Counted from the first letter of the stretch, positions 12,988-24,686 are shown. The stretch is DNA of 64,000 nucleotides from Sepiola atlantica (GCA_963556195.1 OY744522.1:42406263-42470262); one strand, 5' to 3'. A program made the numbers and translations. Notes: generated from the sequence alone by a model not told the origin.

Positions 12988-13410
12988 ATAAGAAGGTAGG
13001 CTCCCTCTACCGCGCTAGAAAACTACTGACACCGGCCAGTATCCTACAAAGCCAGCATTCGCCCATGCATGGATTATTATTGTGACATCTATGCTGATAC
13101 ATCAATCATTAGTATCTCCATTTTTTACAGTGTCCAAATAAGAGTCTCTAATCTAATAGGTTCTGAACTGTCAACCGCAATGTTGCATCCTTGTGCTTGT
13201 TTTATAAGTACTTTAGTGGAATGTGCTCTGACAGATTCGTAGAATTAGTATCCCCTCAACTAACCTTACAAGCAGCAAAATACAACCCCTTTATTGTATA
13301 GGCCTCTAGCTACCTGAAAGCCTTCTACTCTAATAGTTTCTTCCATGGGACTGGTAGATTTTGGAATTCTCACCCGCTCTCCCTTATTTAGGGTGAATAA
13401 GAGCAACACA
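12988..13410 (+). pseudogene. CR1/Jockey-type LINE ORF2 fragment (RT thumb to C-terminus)
   Basis: The plus strand encodes KKVGSLYRARKLLTPASIL, then after a frame change RPCM(D)YCCDIYAD-like sequence, then LFYKYFSGMCSD, and about 13320-13375 FFHGTGRFWNSHPLS. This order matches the post-catalytic part of many non-LTR ORF2 proteins (KSTIRPCMEYCCHIWAG; FYRYFHGRCS; FLPRTAKLWNSLP). At least two frameshifts and a stop make it dead. The same stretch, in minus orientation, occurs at 48360-48740. Confidence 0.75.
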
Positions 13411-13977
13411 TTCAAATAGGGACTACATCGATCGATAAAAATAGTTACACTTATAAATATATTCAATAAATGGTAATGGAAATGCTTATAAAATAATATC
13501 AGATAAAACTTAGGGGTATTCAATGTAGATTACTAATTGTTATATAGAAAAATGATTATCAGTTAGATTCCTGGAGAGGCTAAATTAATATTAAAATAAC
13601 ATTTCATGTTAAGGTTCTGTTTAAGCATTAGTATAGTAATTGGTTAATCATTTAAGTGGAGTTATAGATACAATATTCATGGGTGTTAGTTCTATTGAAT
13701 AACATGAAACTAAAAAAATATAAGTTCAACATTTGGTGACATTATACTGATATGCTGATTATATGCAAGTTACGGTAGAGATTATTATTGATTACACAAG
13801 AACACGGCACGGTTCAAACAGTTTACGTGCCGGGGATCGACAAACAGAGGATGGTATCAATACTTAAAAAGGTGGTGATGTCTAAGGTGATATATTTACT
13901 ATTAGTGCATTACTAATCACAACATAGTAAGGGAAAGCTTATATAAAATTATAAAACGGTCACAGTTCAACCATTTC
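13411..13977. other. AT-rich noncoding
   Basis: Nothing recognised between the LINE fragment and the 26-bp array. Confidence 0.5.
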
Positions 13978-16052
13978 TTCATGCATACAGTTATTCACTT
14001 TTATTCATGCATACAGTTATTCACTTTTATTCATGCATACAGTAATTCACTTTTATTCATGCATACAGTAATTAACTTTTATTCATGCATACAGTTATTC
14101 ACTTTTATTCATGCATACAGTTATTCACTTTTATTCATGCATACAGTTATTCACTTTTGTTCATGCATACAGTTATTCACTTTTATTCATGCATACAGTT
14201 ATTCACTTTTGTTCATGCATACAGTTATTCACTTTTATTCATGCATACAGTTATTCACTTTTATTCATTCATGCATACAGTAATTCTCTTTTATTCATGC
14301 ATACAGTTATTCACTTTTATTCATGCATACAGTAATTCACTTTTATTCATGCATACAGTAATTCACTTTTATTCATGCATACAGTTATTCACTTTTATTC
14401 ATGCATACAGTTATTCACTTTTATTCATGCATACAGTTATTCACTTTTGTTCATGCATACAGTTATTCACTGTTATTCATGCATACAGTTATTCACTTTT
14501 GTTCATGCATACAGTTATTCACTTTTATTCATGCATACAGTTATTCACTTTTATTCATTCATGCATACAGTAATTCTCTTTTATTCATGCATACAGTTAT
14601 TCACTTTTATTCATGCATACAGTAATTCACTTTTATTCATGCATACAGTAATTCACTTTTATTCATGCATACAGTTATTCAGTTTTATTCATGCATACAG
14701 TTATTCACTTTTATTCATGCATAAAGTTATTCACTTTTATTTATGCATACAGTTATTCACTTTTATTCATGCATACAGTTATTCACTTTTATTCATGCAT
14801 ACAGTTATTCACTTTTATTCATGCATACAGTTATTCACTTTTATTCATGCATACAGTTATTCAATTTTATTAATGCATACAGTTATTCACTTTTATTCCT
14901 GCATACAGTTATTCACTTTTATTCATGCATACAGTAATTCTCTTTTATTCATGCATACAATTATTCACTTTTATTCATGCATACAGTTATTCACTTTTAT
15001 TTATGCATACAGTTATTCACTTTTATTCATGCATACAGTTATTCACTTTTATTCATGCATACAGTTATTCACTTTTATTCATGCATACAGTTATTCACTT
15101 TTATTCATGCATACAGTTATTCACTTTTATTCATGCATACAGTTATTCACTTTTATTCATGCATACAGGTATTCACTTTTATTCATGCATACAGTAATTC
15201 ACTTTTATTCATGCATACAGTAATTCACTTTTATTCATGCATACAGTTATTCACTTTTATTCATGCATACAGTTATTCACTTTTATTCATGCATAAAGTT
15301 ATTCACTTTTATTTATGCATACAGTTATTCACTTTTATTCATGCATACAGTTATTCACTTTTATTCATGCATACAGTTATTCACTTTTATTCATGCATAC
15401 AGTTATTCACTTTTATTCATGCATACAGTAATTCTCTTTTATTCATGCATACAGTTATTCACTTTTATTCATGCATACAGTTATTCACTTTTATTCATGC
15501 ATACAGTTATTCAGTTTTATTCATGCATACAGTTATTCAGTTTTATTCATGCATACAGTTATTCACTTTTATTCATGCATATAGTTATTCACTTTTATTC
15601 ATGCATACAGTTATTCACTTTTATTTATGCATACAGTTATTATTCACTTTTATTCATGCATACAGTTATTCACTTTTATTCATGCATACAGTTATTCACT
15701 TTTATTCATGCATACAGTTATTCACTTTTATTCATGCATACAGTTATTCACTTTTATTCATGCATACAGTTATTCACTTTTATTCATGCATACAGTAATT
15801 CACTTTTATTCATGCATACATTTATTCACTTTTATTCATGCATACAGTTATTCACTTTTATTCATGCATACAGTTATTCACTTTTGTTCATGCATACAGT
15901 TATTCACTTTTATTCATGCATACAGTTATTCACTTTTATTCATGCATACAGGTATTCACTTTTATTTATGCATACAATTATTCACTTTTATTCATGCATA
16001 CAGTTATTCAGTTTTATTCATGCATACAGTTATTCACTTTTATTCTTACAAA
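13978..16052. repeat. 26-bp tandem array, about 80 copies
   Basis: The unit is 26 bp: 'tcatgcatacagttattc' plus 'actttta', with variants 'gtaattc', 'ttttgttc' and 'atttatgc'. Occasional insertions shift the phase ('ttcattcatgc' at 14263 and 14553; 'ttattattcac' at about 15635). Because 26 is not a multiple of 3 and the unit lacks stops on the plus strand, all three plus frames stay open for long stretches, giving apparent proteins up to 282 residues that repeat every 26 residues. These are artefacts unless shown otherwise. A 290-bp block (14085-14374) is duplicated at 14375-14664, and a 572-bp (22-unit) periodicity links variants near 14719 and 15291. Confidence 0.96.
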
Positions 16053-16690
16053 TGATTTAGCTTTTTCAGAGTATCTTAACAGAATGTAATATGTGCATTT
16101 GATGTTAATAAATTGTTTTTCCTTTTTAAATATGAGGGTCGCGCATGCTCGCTGGTTGTGTTATATACTGAAATAGTTCATATTTTTATAAACATCTTAA
16201 GAACTTTAAATAATAATGAGACAGACCCCTTTTCAAAGCATGTAAAAAAGGAAACAAAGTCTGTTAACACCAAATGTCTATATTACATCCAGACATACTA
16301 TTATCTACACCACCGAGGTATGTCTAGCGAAATAATTAGTAAGAAAATGAGTGATGAGAATAAAAATAAGAAAAAAAAAACATTTAAAAAAGTACAATGT
16401 TTTATTAAATCATCAAATAGTTCAAACAGAAAATTTATAAATGAACTTTTTATTAATATTAATACTTTTTTCCATTTGTATTCTGATCACTCATTTCCTT
16501 ATATTGCTGCTCTATCTTGTATATTGGGCATTGACTTTTCAACATTGAATATAATTTAAAAGTTGGCATTTTTTATGCATGTTTTATTAAACAACAGGGG
16601 CAATTCCTGTTTGTTTCTTTTTTCATCCATCTTTCCATATTGACGGATCAATTATCTAATTTCTGTTCGAGTGTGAACAGGAACTCGCCA
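16053..16690. other. Noncoding; one open frame without recognisable product
   Basis: A 148-codon plus-strand frame (16113-16559) is open, but its composition is poly-Lys and Asn rich from A-rich DNA, it has no family resemblance, and it starts just past a satellite. I do not call it a gene. Confidence 0.4.
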
Positions 16691-16745
16691 AAACTGCTAA
16701 CGGTTTCGACTCCCATAAGTCTTCATCAGGCACGTGAGGAGTTAC
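16691..16745 (-). ncRNA. Hammerhead-like motif, 'cgaaaccgttagc' type
   Basis: The minus strand reads CCTGATGA, A, GACU(uauggg)AGUC, then GAAACCGTTAGCAGTT. The CUGAUGA and GAA core elements and a 4-bp stem II are present. Stem I is poor and stem III would be only AC/GU. It is followed by 'ttggcgagttcctgttcaca'. Could equally be a conserved LINE/SINE tail hairpin of similar sequence. Confidence 0.4.
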
Positions 16746-16785
16746 GCAAATTAAAACTGGTGAATTTATTAAGAAACTAGATGAA

Positions 16786-16791
<6 letters not shown>

Positions 16792-16822
<31 letters not shown>

Positions 16823-16957
16823 CTCTCCAAATATGATCTGAAGTTAAGATCGGATTCTAACTCTCCCTGATTAGATCTCAGTTTATAATAACTGTTGATC
16901 GATAACATCGACATGCCAGTATCGCAGATTTTGTACATGTCTGTGAAAATAAAAATA

Positions 16958-17007
<50 letters not shown>
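16792..17007. repeat. Two (TA)n tracts flanking a 140-bp unit
   Basis: TA tracts at 16792-16820 and 16962-17007 enclose unrecognised sequence ending 'gtgaaaataaaaataatca', a tail style shared with other TA-flanked units here. Confidence 0.8.
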
Positions 17008-17010
<3 letters not shown>

Positions 17011-17239
17011 GATTGTTGATGAACGTGAACTATATATGTATGTGTTTATTAAAATATTTTTCTATTAACAATATTAATAAAGCTCCGTTAAAGTTGAGGA
17101 CTTTAAAAGAAATCTAATAAAATAAGCAAATTTAGCAACGTTGCAATTTCTCTTTCTTGTGTAAATAGAACACTGTCTGTTTCTTACTATGTTTATAAAT
17201 AAAAATATTGGGCATATTTCCCCACGCATTAGAGATGTT

Positions 17240-17401
17240 GCTGTCACGACGGCTTAACGGTAAGAATGTTGTTTTCAAGTGTTTCGGGTTCGAAGTTGGA
17301 ATCGTTCGTTTCGAGGGACAATTCCATCATCAAGACTGATGACTGTTGTTGAGCATTCAAGATATATGTATGTGTATATGAAACTATTTATTTATAAAAA
17401 A

Positions 17402-17406
<5 letters not shown>
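17240..17406 (+). mobile_element. tRNA-headed SINE-like unit
   Basis: 'acggcttaacggtaagaatg' (A-box-like) and CGGGTTCGAAGTTGG (B-box-like) are about 25 bp apart, as in tRNA-derived heads. Downstream is CTGATGA (17336-17342), then 'ttgagcattcaa' (a hairpin) and, past a TATG-rich insertion, 'gaaactatttatttata' before the TA tract. The layout resembles the hammerhead-like units, but stems I and III cannot be built. Confidence 0.5.

Positions 17407-17476
<70 letters not shown>
17407..17476. repeat. (TA)n microsatellite
   Basis: About 70 bp of TA. Confidence 0.97.
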
Positions 17477-17485
<9 letters not shown>

Positions 17486-17559
17486 CTGATTTTATTGATG
17501 TTCCTAGATGTTAATCCAATGAAACTCCGGTGTTTATACAATTCTGCCCAATAAAAAGT

Positions 17560-17790
17560 ATAGCTGTATCATAGTATAAAGTATTTGATTTATACAAACA
17601 TTATAAGCTACATATGTGCATACATGTTTCAGCTATAATTTATTTCGAAATACAGCTACTAAAAATTGAAAGCCTCCAATTTACGTTTTTTATTGGCCTA
17701 AAGAAGTTGTACATCGAAAGAAATGGCAGTCGAAACATGTATGCACATCTGTAGCCAATAATTTGTCTATAATAAAAAGAATGTATACTA
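17560..17790. repeat. Foldback unit with 'acatgtatgcaca' arms
   Basis: Left arm 'ctacatatgtgcatacatgtttc' (17610-17632) is mirrored by 'gaaacatgtatgcacatctgtag' (17734-17756). Outer parts continue as 'agtataaagtatttgatttat' against 'ataataaaaagaatgtatact'. A half copy with the same tail lies at 35925-35985. Each arm contains GAAACATGTA, reminiscent of GAA plus an AC/GU stem III, but no convincing CUGANGA. Confidence 0.6.
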
Positions 17791-17859
17791 TATATATATA
17801 AATATGTATATACTATATATATGCATATATATACTATATACCATATACTATATATATAT

Positions 17860-17871
17860 ATATATAAATAA

Positions 17872-17958
<87 letters not shown>
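17860..17958. repeat. (TA)n microsatellite
   Basis: TA tract with minor interruptions at its left end, then about 70 bp pure. Confidence 0.95.
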
Positions 17959-17961
<3 letters not shown>

Positions 17962-18045
17962 TCTTTGTAGAATGGTAGGAAAAATCCCAGCAGAGTGCTC
18001 GATTAATTAAGAATCAAAGTTAAAAATTAAGAGCATAATATTTAT

Positions 18046-18658
18046 TTATTCTGGTACAGAAAAATTAGTACAACATTCGTACCGTCGGTTTCAAGCACGG
18101 AAGGTCTTACCCATCCGGCTCTCTTCAGCTTCTGTTGTCATCTGTTTTGGAAATGTGAGGTCACATGACACTCTTGTTGGGACGCGTTATTTGCTCAGTG
18201 TGTTGTGTGTGTTTGTTTAAATTTGAATTTAGTGTCATAAGACCGTTGAGATTTAAAACACGGGAGAAGAAAGAGAATTCAAGATTAAAGGGAATAAAAA
18301 GGGAATAAAAAAGGGGGGTAAAAAATAAAAAAATATATGAAAAAATATGAAAAAATATATATATATATATAAATAAATATAAAAAAACATATATATATAT
18401 AAAAACATTTTAATACTAAGAATAAAGGAATAAAAAAAGAAAAAGAGAAAAAGAGTATAAAAAGGTATAAAAAGAAGAAAAAAAAGGGGGTTAAAAAAAA
18501 TATATATATATAGAGAATAAAATGTAGAGAATAAAAAAGAGCGAGAGAGAAAGAAAGAATAAAAATAGAAAGAATAAAAAAATAAATAAAAATAAAAATA
18601 AAAATAAATTAAAAATAAATTTAAAGATTAAAATAATAATAATAATAAAAAATAAAAT
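18046..18658 (-). repeat. Left arm of giant inverted repeat
   Basis: About 610 bp matching 19092-19707 as reverse complement with almost no differences that I can see, even through A-rich low-complexity sequence. The outer 100 bp carry a complete hammerhead-like domain in minus orientation. A diverged single copy of the outer part is at 37340-37640. Confidence 0.9.
18070..18138 (-). ncRNA. Hammerhead-like ribozyme motif (mirror copy)
   Basis: The exact reverse complement of 19612-19680; see that entry for the fold. The tail ('gtactaatttttctgtacc') faces left. Confidence 0.65.
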
Positions 18659-19091
18659 AAAAAAATAAAAAAATATTTAATTTAATTATCAATCACTAGA
18701 TTACTCTACAAATCCATTTAAACAAACTATATCCACATAAATTCCAAGAGCAAAAACTTCGACTTTCACCAAAATGCAAAAATATTTAATTTTTTATCTT
18801 TTATCAACCACTAGATTAATCTACAAACCCATTTTAACAAACTCAAATATTTCATATTTCCATCTTAGTTACCTCCCTTAGATCCGAATTTCTTCATTAA
18901 AAATCACTCCAATCTGGAGAAAAGATTCTTACACATCAACGGTTTTTTAGAACGCATACCTTCAAAAATATAACGGCTAATGATACAAATTCATAATTTG
19001 GCTCACGGGAATTTCAGAGAAACCCTTTCTTTATTTTTATTATTTTTGTTTTTAATCTTTAATTTTTAATTTTTAATTTTTAATTTTTAAT
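18659..19091. other. Spacer of the giant inverted repeat
   Basis: AT-rich sequence with two similar copies of 'aaatatttaatttt/ttaa', 'caccactagatta' and 'ctacaaacccatttaaacaaact' (about 18670-18730 and 18780-18845). No gene. Confidence 0.6.
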
Positions 19092-19700
19092 TTTATTTTT
19101 TATTATTATTATTATTTTAATCTTTAAATTTATTTTTAATTTATTTTTATTTTTATTTTTATTTATTTTTTTATTCTTTCTATTTTTATTCTTTCTTTCT
19201 CTCTCGCTCTTTTTTATTCTCTACATTTTATTCTCTCTCTATATATATATTTTTTAACCCCCTTTTTTTTCTTCTTTTTATACCTTTTTATACTCTTTTT
19301 CTCTTTTTCTTTTTTTATTCCTTTATTCTTAGTATTAAAATGTTTTTATATATATATATGTTTTTTTATATTTATTTATATATATATATATATTTTTTCA
19401 TATTTTTTCATATATATTTTTTTATTTTTTACCCCCCTTTTTTATTCCCTTTTTATTCCCTTTAATCTTGAATTCTCTTTCTTCTCCCGTGTTTTAAATC
19501 TCAACGGTCTTATGACACTAAATTCAAATTTAAACAAACACACACAACACACTGAGCAAATAACGCGTCCCAACAAGAGTGTCATGTGACCTCACATTTC
19601 CAAAACAGATGACAACAGAAGCTGAAGAGAGCCGGATGGGTAAGACCTTCCGTGCTTGAAACCGACGGTACGAATGTTGTACTAATTTTTCTGTACCAGA

Positions 19701-19707
<7 letters not shown>
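19092..19707 (+). repeat. Right arm of giant inverted repeat
   Basis: Mirror of 18046-18658. Ends 'tctgtaccagaataaata' directly against (TA)n at 19706-19740. Confidence 0.9.
19612..19680 (+). ncRNA. Hammerhead-like ribozyme motif, all core bases present
   Basis: Stem I: ACAACA (19612-19617) pairs with UGUUGU (19675-19680), then a GAA/GAA internal loop and a closing G19621-C19671. Core CUGAAGA at 19622-19628. Stem II: GAGCCGGA pairs with UCCG-U-GCUU, 8 bp with one bulged U, 12-nt loop. GAA at 19658-19660. Stem III: ACC(gac)GGU; cleavage triplet GUA with H17=A at 19670. This satisfies every conserved hammerhead position known for type I forms, including the stem I internal loop. The short stem III suggests dimer-type activity as described for Penelope-linked hammerheads. 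Catalysis is not shown. Confidence 0.7.

Positions 19708-19740
<33 letters not shown>
19706..19740. repeat. (TA)n microsatellite
   Basis: About 35 bp of TA abutting the ribozyme-bearing arm. Confidence 0.95.
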
Positions 19741-19743
<3 letters not shown>

Positions 19744-19879
19744 ACCTAGCGTATTTTGAGACACTTTTATACATATATAAATGTGCCTATTTCAAACAAT
19801 AATATTTTAAATTTCGTTTTTTATTAATATTTAGAATTAGAATAAATATATTTTGTAATTTTATTTAGCTTCATTAATG

Positions 19880-20060
19880 TTTCGGAATATCTTCGATGAT
19901 AATTGCTAATTTGTATTTTTTGAATTATTTGAACTACTTTTCTCATCTTCGATTTTATTCTCATAACGTTTCGGCCAATGTAACCTCCGATTTTATTCGG
20001 GTGCGTTTTATCGAACTAGGGGATCTGTACGGAATTTAAATCTGAACTCTTTATATTACC
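19880..20060 (-). repeat. Dispersed 'aacgtttcggcc' repeat, copy 1 of 3
   Basis: Shares 'ttattctcataacgtttcggc', 'atgtaacctccga' and 'ctgtacggaattt' with 25455-25660; a third copy in the other orientation is at 27715-27790. On the coding-like strand the motif reads TCGGAGGTTACATYGGCCGAAACGTTRTGAG, here in decayed form. Confidence 0.7.
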
Positions 20061-20529
20061 AACGGAGTAATTCGCTTTCGTTCCGTTCGCTATGACCGGG
20101 TAAAAGTCTTAAGTAATTCGTAATTGTATTTTTAGTACAGCTCGTTCTGAGGATTGAACCTTAAACTTCCATGTGTACACGTGGCGCAATGAATAAAGTG
20201 CTAAATAATAAGCAATTCTAGGTGACAGCTATCTTGTAGAATAATATATTTCAGAATGAATGACATAATCATGTTAAAAGTGTCCTAATGTAAATGATTT
20301 CTTGGAATAATATCGATGACTTAAAATATAATGGTAAAAAAATATATTTACAATAACATTTCATTGAATATTATTTTCGATTCCAGGGGTGACATTTTGT
20401 ATTAGCTACAACGTTAGATGGGAGGAGGAATAAAAAATAAATGACCTCAATACTGTGTAAACGGCCGTCTGTCTGGTCAGTCGCCATGGCAACAAAAGTT
20501 TTATTTGAATGACGTAAACATAGTTTTGG
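20061..20529. other. Noncoding with possible tRNA-like boxes
   Basis: 'ctgaggattgaacc' (20149-20162) and 'tggcgcaatgaataaagtg' (20180-20200) match parts of the 25.68 kb SINE-like unit, but in a different arrangement. Otherwise unrecognised. Confidence 0.35.
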
Positions 20530-20612
20530 TATTTAGTTACCTCCCACTGCGGTAAGATGTGACATAAGGTCGGAAAGTGGGATTTGAAAAGTCGGCGCCT
20601 TATAGTTTTATT
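20530..20612 (+). repeat. Fragment of 'acctccca...gtgacacaaggt' repeat family
   Basis: 'acctcccactgcggtaagatg', 'gacataaggtcggaaagtggga' matches the start of the fuller copies at 22690, 32250 and, inverted, 62665-62822. Confidence 0.75.
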
Positions 20613-22689
20613 TAACAGCAGCTACGTTTAAAACTGTGTTTTTATTTTTGTCGTAACTTACATATATCCAAAGCTAATTTATAAAAAAATCGCTATTTAA
20701 ATTAAAATCAAATCGTAAAGAATGGACTTAAAAAATGAATATCTAGTGTATTTATTATATATTCAAACTCGATTAAGGCCACTTGTACATACTGTATAAT
20801 ATATCAATGTTCATCTAACGGGTACAGACAGTCTAGTATAATACAAACAGTCTTATAATCATGATATTTTGCTTGATTGCTTGTTTGTTTGCACATTAAA
20901 TGATTTAGATAGTGAGAAAAAAAGGGAAAGAACCGATAGGTGATTTGAAAATGGAATAGATATAGGGTCAATTTAACGGAGGTTAGAAATGGTGCATATA
21001 ATAAGCGAATGAAACGAGAGTGTAGGCATGGCGTAAATAATTGAATGACGTAAATAAAAAAGAAAACATGTTTTATAGATTTTTAAGGGGATGTATCGTC
21101 GCAATTTCATTGGTCGGAGACTATTGATTCGGTTACTGTTGCTTCAAACATTGGCCCTTTTGAGAATGTCTAACCATTTTTTTTCCTCTATTTATTTCCA
21201 TATTTATCTCAGATGCAATGTACCAACGGTGAAAACGCAAAGAGTAACGGTTATGCTAATTTAATTTATTAAACTTGAACGTTTTGGAATTTTGATTTTG
21301 TAATTGGACGGAAATTTATGTAATCCATTTTAATTTGAAATTCAGCTATTTTAAATTTAGCTATTCCTCCCTTTTATTTTATGTTGATCCTTTAAAATAA
21401 GAAATTAACCTTTTTTATAGAAATAGCTCCAGACAAAGCATGAAGCCACTTGATGTAATGAGCTTACAAGAACAAATATGATCATCGCAAAGATAGTAGA
21501 TGCTTATTGAACTTAGTCTTGAAAAGACTAAGATTATCGGTAGGAAGAAACAGTCAGAGAATTATAGAAGCCATTGAACATTCGCTTGTTTAATTTAATA
21601 TAGATCTTTTTTATTTAGCAATTAATGTTTTTTCAAAGTAAAACTCAGTTATTTTAATGTAAACTTAAACGTTTTTAAATCGATGCCCAGACTTTTTAAA
21701 AATCTAAAGTTCAGCTTTTTTAATGTAAAGTGGATTCTGTTTAAGGTAACGTTCACCTGTTATAATTAACTTTCAGCGTTTTTAAATGGAGGTTCAGCTT
21801 TTTAATTATAATTTGATTTGTTTTAATACGAAATACAATCATTTTAATTTGAAGTTAAGCTTTTTTTCATTTCAAGTTTCGGTATTCATTTGATAGTTAA
21901 CAGGTTTAGTATATACACAAATTAATTTCGCAAAAATGTAAACAGTTAAATAAGTAGTCGAGAATATATTAGAAACAAATGTCTCTTTTCTCGAAGAGTT
22001 TCGTTCATCAATGACTGAAAAAAAATTGACCACACTCGCAGCTGTGGGTTAATAGCCTCGTTGCTTGTCCCGAAACGAAACCAGAGAGCTCTCACTTTTC
22101 TTATCTATTCCTTCCATTCTGTTACTGGTTATCTTGTGGCGTGTCATCAAAAATTAAAATCACATAGCCTCCCTGTTTGATAGGGCATTGCCACGAACCT
22201 GCCATGTAAGTGATGTCTCTTCCTGTCTTTCTCTCCAGTCTTCCTACCGTCGGTCTGCCCCTCGCTCTCTATTGTAACCTGCACTCTACCACTTCGCCCG
22301 ATCCTTATCCCGAATATCTATCAACTCGTGATACAGACAATACAGACGCATGTAAAGATGGACTGTCTGATAAAACGTCTGATTTTTTTAATGAAAAATA
22401 AACCATGACACGTTACAAATAAACAATAAGATAACGGTTTAATACAAATATTAACCATTGACAGATGCATCTGACTAGATTTGGTGTATGTCTGCAACCA
22501 AAACTACGTCATGTTTTCTAATATTTCTTTGTTTATCCAACGAGCATCACGGCGTTGAGAAAGAGGCATTTTTTTCTCTTGGGTGTCCGGTGAATGAGGT
22601 CTGCTTATTCGAAACCTAAAACTCACAAAGAAGTCAATGAATCACTGATGACCATATTAGGAACAAATACACGGCGAATTTCACGACTG
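20613..22689. other. AT-rich noncoding with degenerate Ttt-rich repeats
   Basis: At 21270-21900 phrases such as 'ttaatttgaa', 'gttcagctttttaa' and 'ttttaatgtaaac' recur every 30-40 bp, suggesting an eroded tandem array. No gene recognised elsewhere in this stretch. Confidence 0.4.
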
Positions 22690-23087
22690 AACCCCTATTT
22701 ATCTACTTCCCACAGAGAAGAATGTGACACAAGGTCGGAAAGTGGGAGTTAGAAGTCAGCACTCTAGAGGAAGAGTACTTAGGGGACTTTTAAAAATTGC
22801 CTGAGCAGCCCCGTCGGCATTCCCCGGTAGGGGCGCCTCAGACAGTAAACAATAAACTTACTCCTCCCCAAAGAAAGGAGAAAAAGCCTGGGAGGGTGGA
22901 CCTCCTAGAACTGCACAGGACAGATCAATAGACCGGCGTAAATCAAGCCCCGAATGCCAAGACAATACCAGTCTATGGGGTGCAGTATCCATCGGAACCG
23001 ATACTACACTTTGATCGCGACCAAGAGACCACGAACCTGACACATTGCGAATGGTTATCTTATGATATAAATATCGCTTTATTGCCA
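22690..23087 (+). repeat. Interspersed repeat linked to 5S-like sequence, copy A
   Basis: Contains 'gtgacacaaggtcggaaagtg', 'gcagccccgtcggcattccc', 'aggcctcctagaactgcaca'-like and 'accagtctatggggtgcagt' landmarks that recur in order at 32250-32560. A 5S rRNA-like copy follows directly. No ORF is shared between copies, so this is probably a non-coding element or LINE-derived tail. Confidence 0.75.
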
Positions 23088-23200
23088 TGCTATACGTCAT
23101 AATCACGATGCCAATCCTGTTCGCATTAAATCACCAAAGTTAAGTCTGGCCAGTACCAGATGGGTGACAATTGGGGAAACACTACGTGCTGTATGTCGTC
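23088..23200 (+). pseudogene. 5S rRNA-like sequence (5S-derived element)
   Basis: 'aatcaccaaagttaag', 'ctggccagtaccagatgggtg' and 'aaacactacgtgctgtatg' follow the 5S rRNA order (GATCACCGAAGTTAAGC; TAGTACTTGGATGGGTGACC; GGTGCTGTAGG). A segment after 'gttaag' is deleted relative to 5S, so this is not a functional rRNA. It may be the promoter head of a 5S-derived SINE. Confidence 0.8.
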
Positions 23201-24686
23201 ATCTCACTTCACTGGAATATACACGCAGTTGGAGACCGCGTGTGAATTTAATATACCTTAAAATACTTCCTTATTCAGTTGAAGCCGGACGCCCACTAAG
23301 GACGAATACCATACCAGACATTTATATATCCATGTTGAAATACAACTTTCTTATCTGCATTATACAGACATTATACTACGTTAACTTTAAATATAGTCTT
23401 TATAAATTCTTAATTAATCTTTTAATTTGAAGTTGGTATTTTTTAATTCGAAGTTTAGGAATAAATGTTCTAATTATATTGAGTGAATAGATGTATATCT
23501 GTAAGCAAAACTACGTCTTATTTTCAAAGATTGTTTTTAATCTTAAGCATTGAGGACAAGTATTTGGAAGTTTAAATATTGCTATATATGTATTAAAAAC
23601 GGTCGCATTTAAATAGACTAGTGGCGCCCGTGGAAATTTCACGGCACTTTTCACATCAATCTGTGTCAGTTAATATTGATAATAATATTAGTTTTTTTTT
23701 AATAATAAATGTTTGTCAAATCATCAAATGACTTCGTTTTTCCTCAAAAATAATTGTCATCGTCAAATAATTATTCATGAAAATAATAAAACGAATATGT
23801 AACTTTTTTACGCATTTATTTCAAGTTGTAGGAATTTAACTCTTTTTAAAACAATACAGACTTTCTCTGTTCTTACCGTAAAAAAATGTCACCAAAATAT
23901 TCTTCAAATCAATTAAACGAATGTCATTTTTAATTTTTTTTATTTAAACATGAACTATTTCATTCAACGGGGCACATCAAATTATTTGGGAAAAATTCAT
24001 TTTAAAATGGATAAAGTCGGAAGTTGGTACTTTAGCGACAAACACCATCTTTGCTGATCGGAGGATCTCATTTTTTTTAAATATGTCTGAAAGGTGATAA
24101 CGTACGTACGAAAATGGAATGTCTTCGCGTTTTATTGGATAGATTCTAGACTTGCCTGGTCCAGACTAAAAAACATATTCTAATGAGAAAAGAACAGTTG
24201 ATTTTTGGAGGAGTAACAACATATCAGGAGAGAACATCCCGGATTACGCTAAGGGTGAACGTGCATTGCTAATAATAAGATTGCAGGTGTATTCAAAAAA
24301 GAAAATTCCAGAGTAATTATGTGAGACTAACACTTTCTCAGCTTTCGGACTGTGATAACGATGTAATATCTATTCTGACCGCGATCAGACGAGGAGAGAT
24401 CCTTCTTGACTGGGTCAAATCTTTTTGTTTCATCCAATGTCTCCCTTTTTGAGGAGCCGGATATTCTCACATAAAACATCGACCATATGTCTAACTCTGC
24501 CTAGGGACTTATGTAAGAGTACAATAGCAGTGTAACTCACACACCCTAACACCTGAATATAAACCCTTCTTCCCTTTTTATTGGGGGCTTAACTTAAAGA
24601 GGTGTATGCACTGTAACACATTAAAATGTCTTTTGTAGCAGAGCAAAATATCAATGACGGTCTAAAACCTGAGTAGACTTCTCTTG
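23201..24686. other. AT-rich noncoding
   Basis: No gene or repeat recognised. The 88-codon frame at 23164-23430 begins inside the 5S-like sequence and is not credible. Confidence 0.5.

Noticed and set aside
13981..16089. Apparent repeat proteins up to 282 residues with a 26-residue period
   Set aside because: The 26-bp unit is stop-free in all plus phases, so long frames arise automatically. Overlapping frames of equal quality exist and no promoter or splice context is visible.
16113..16559. 148-codon open frame
   Set aside because: Lys/Asn-rich from A-rich DNA, no domain, begins just past a satellite array.
17336..17395. Hammerhead at CTGATGA near 17336
   Set aside because: CUGAUGA and GAAAC occur in order, but no matching stem I or stem III can be built; kept only as part of a SINE-like unit.
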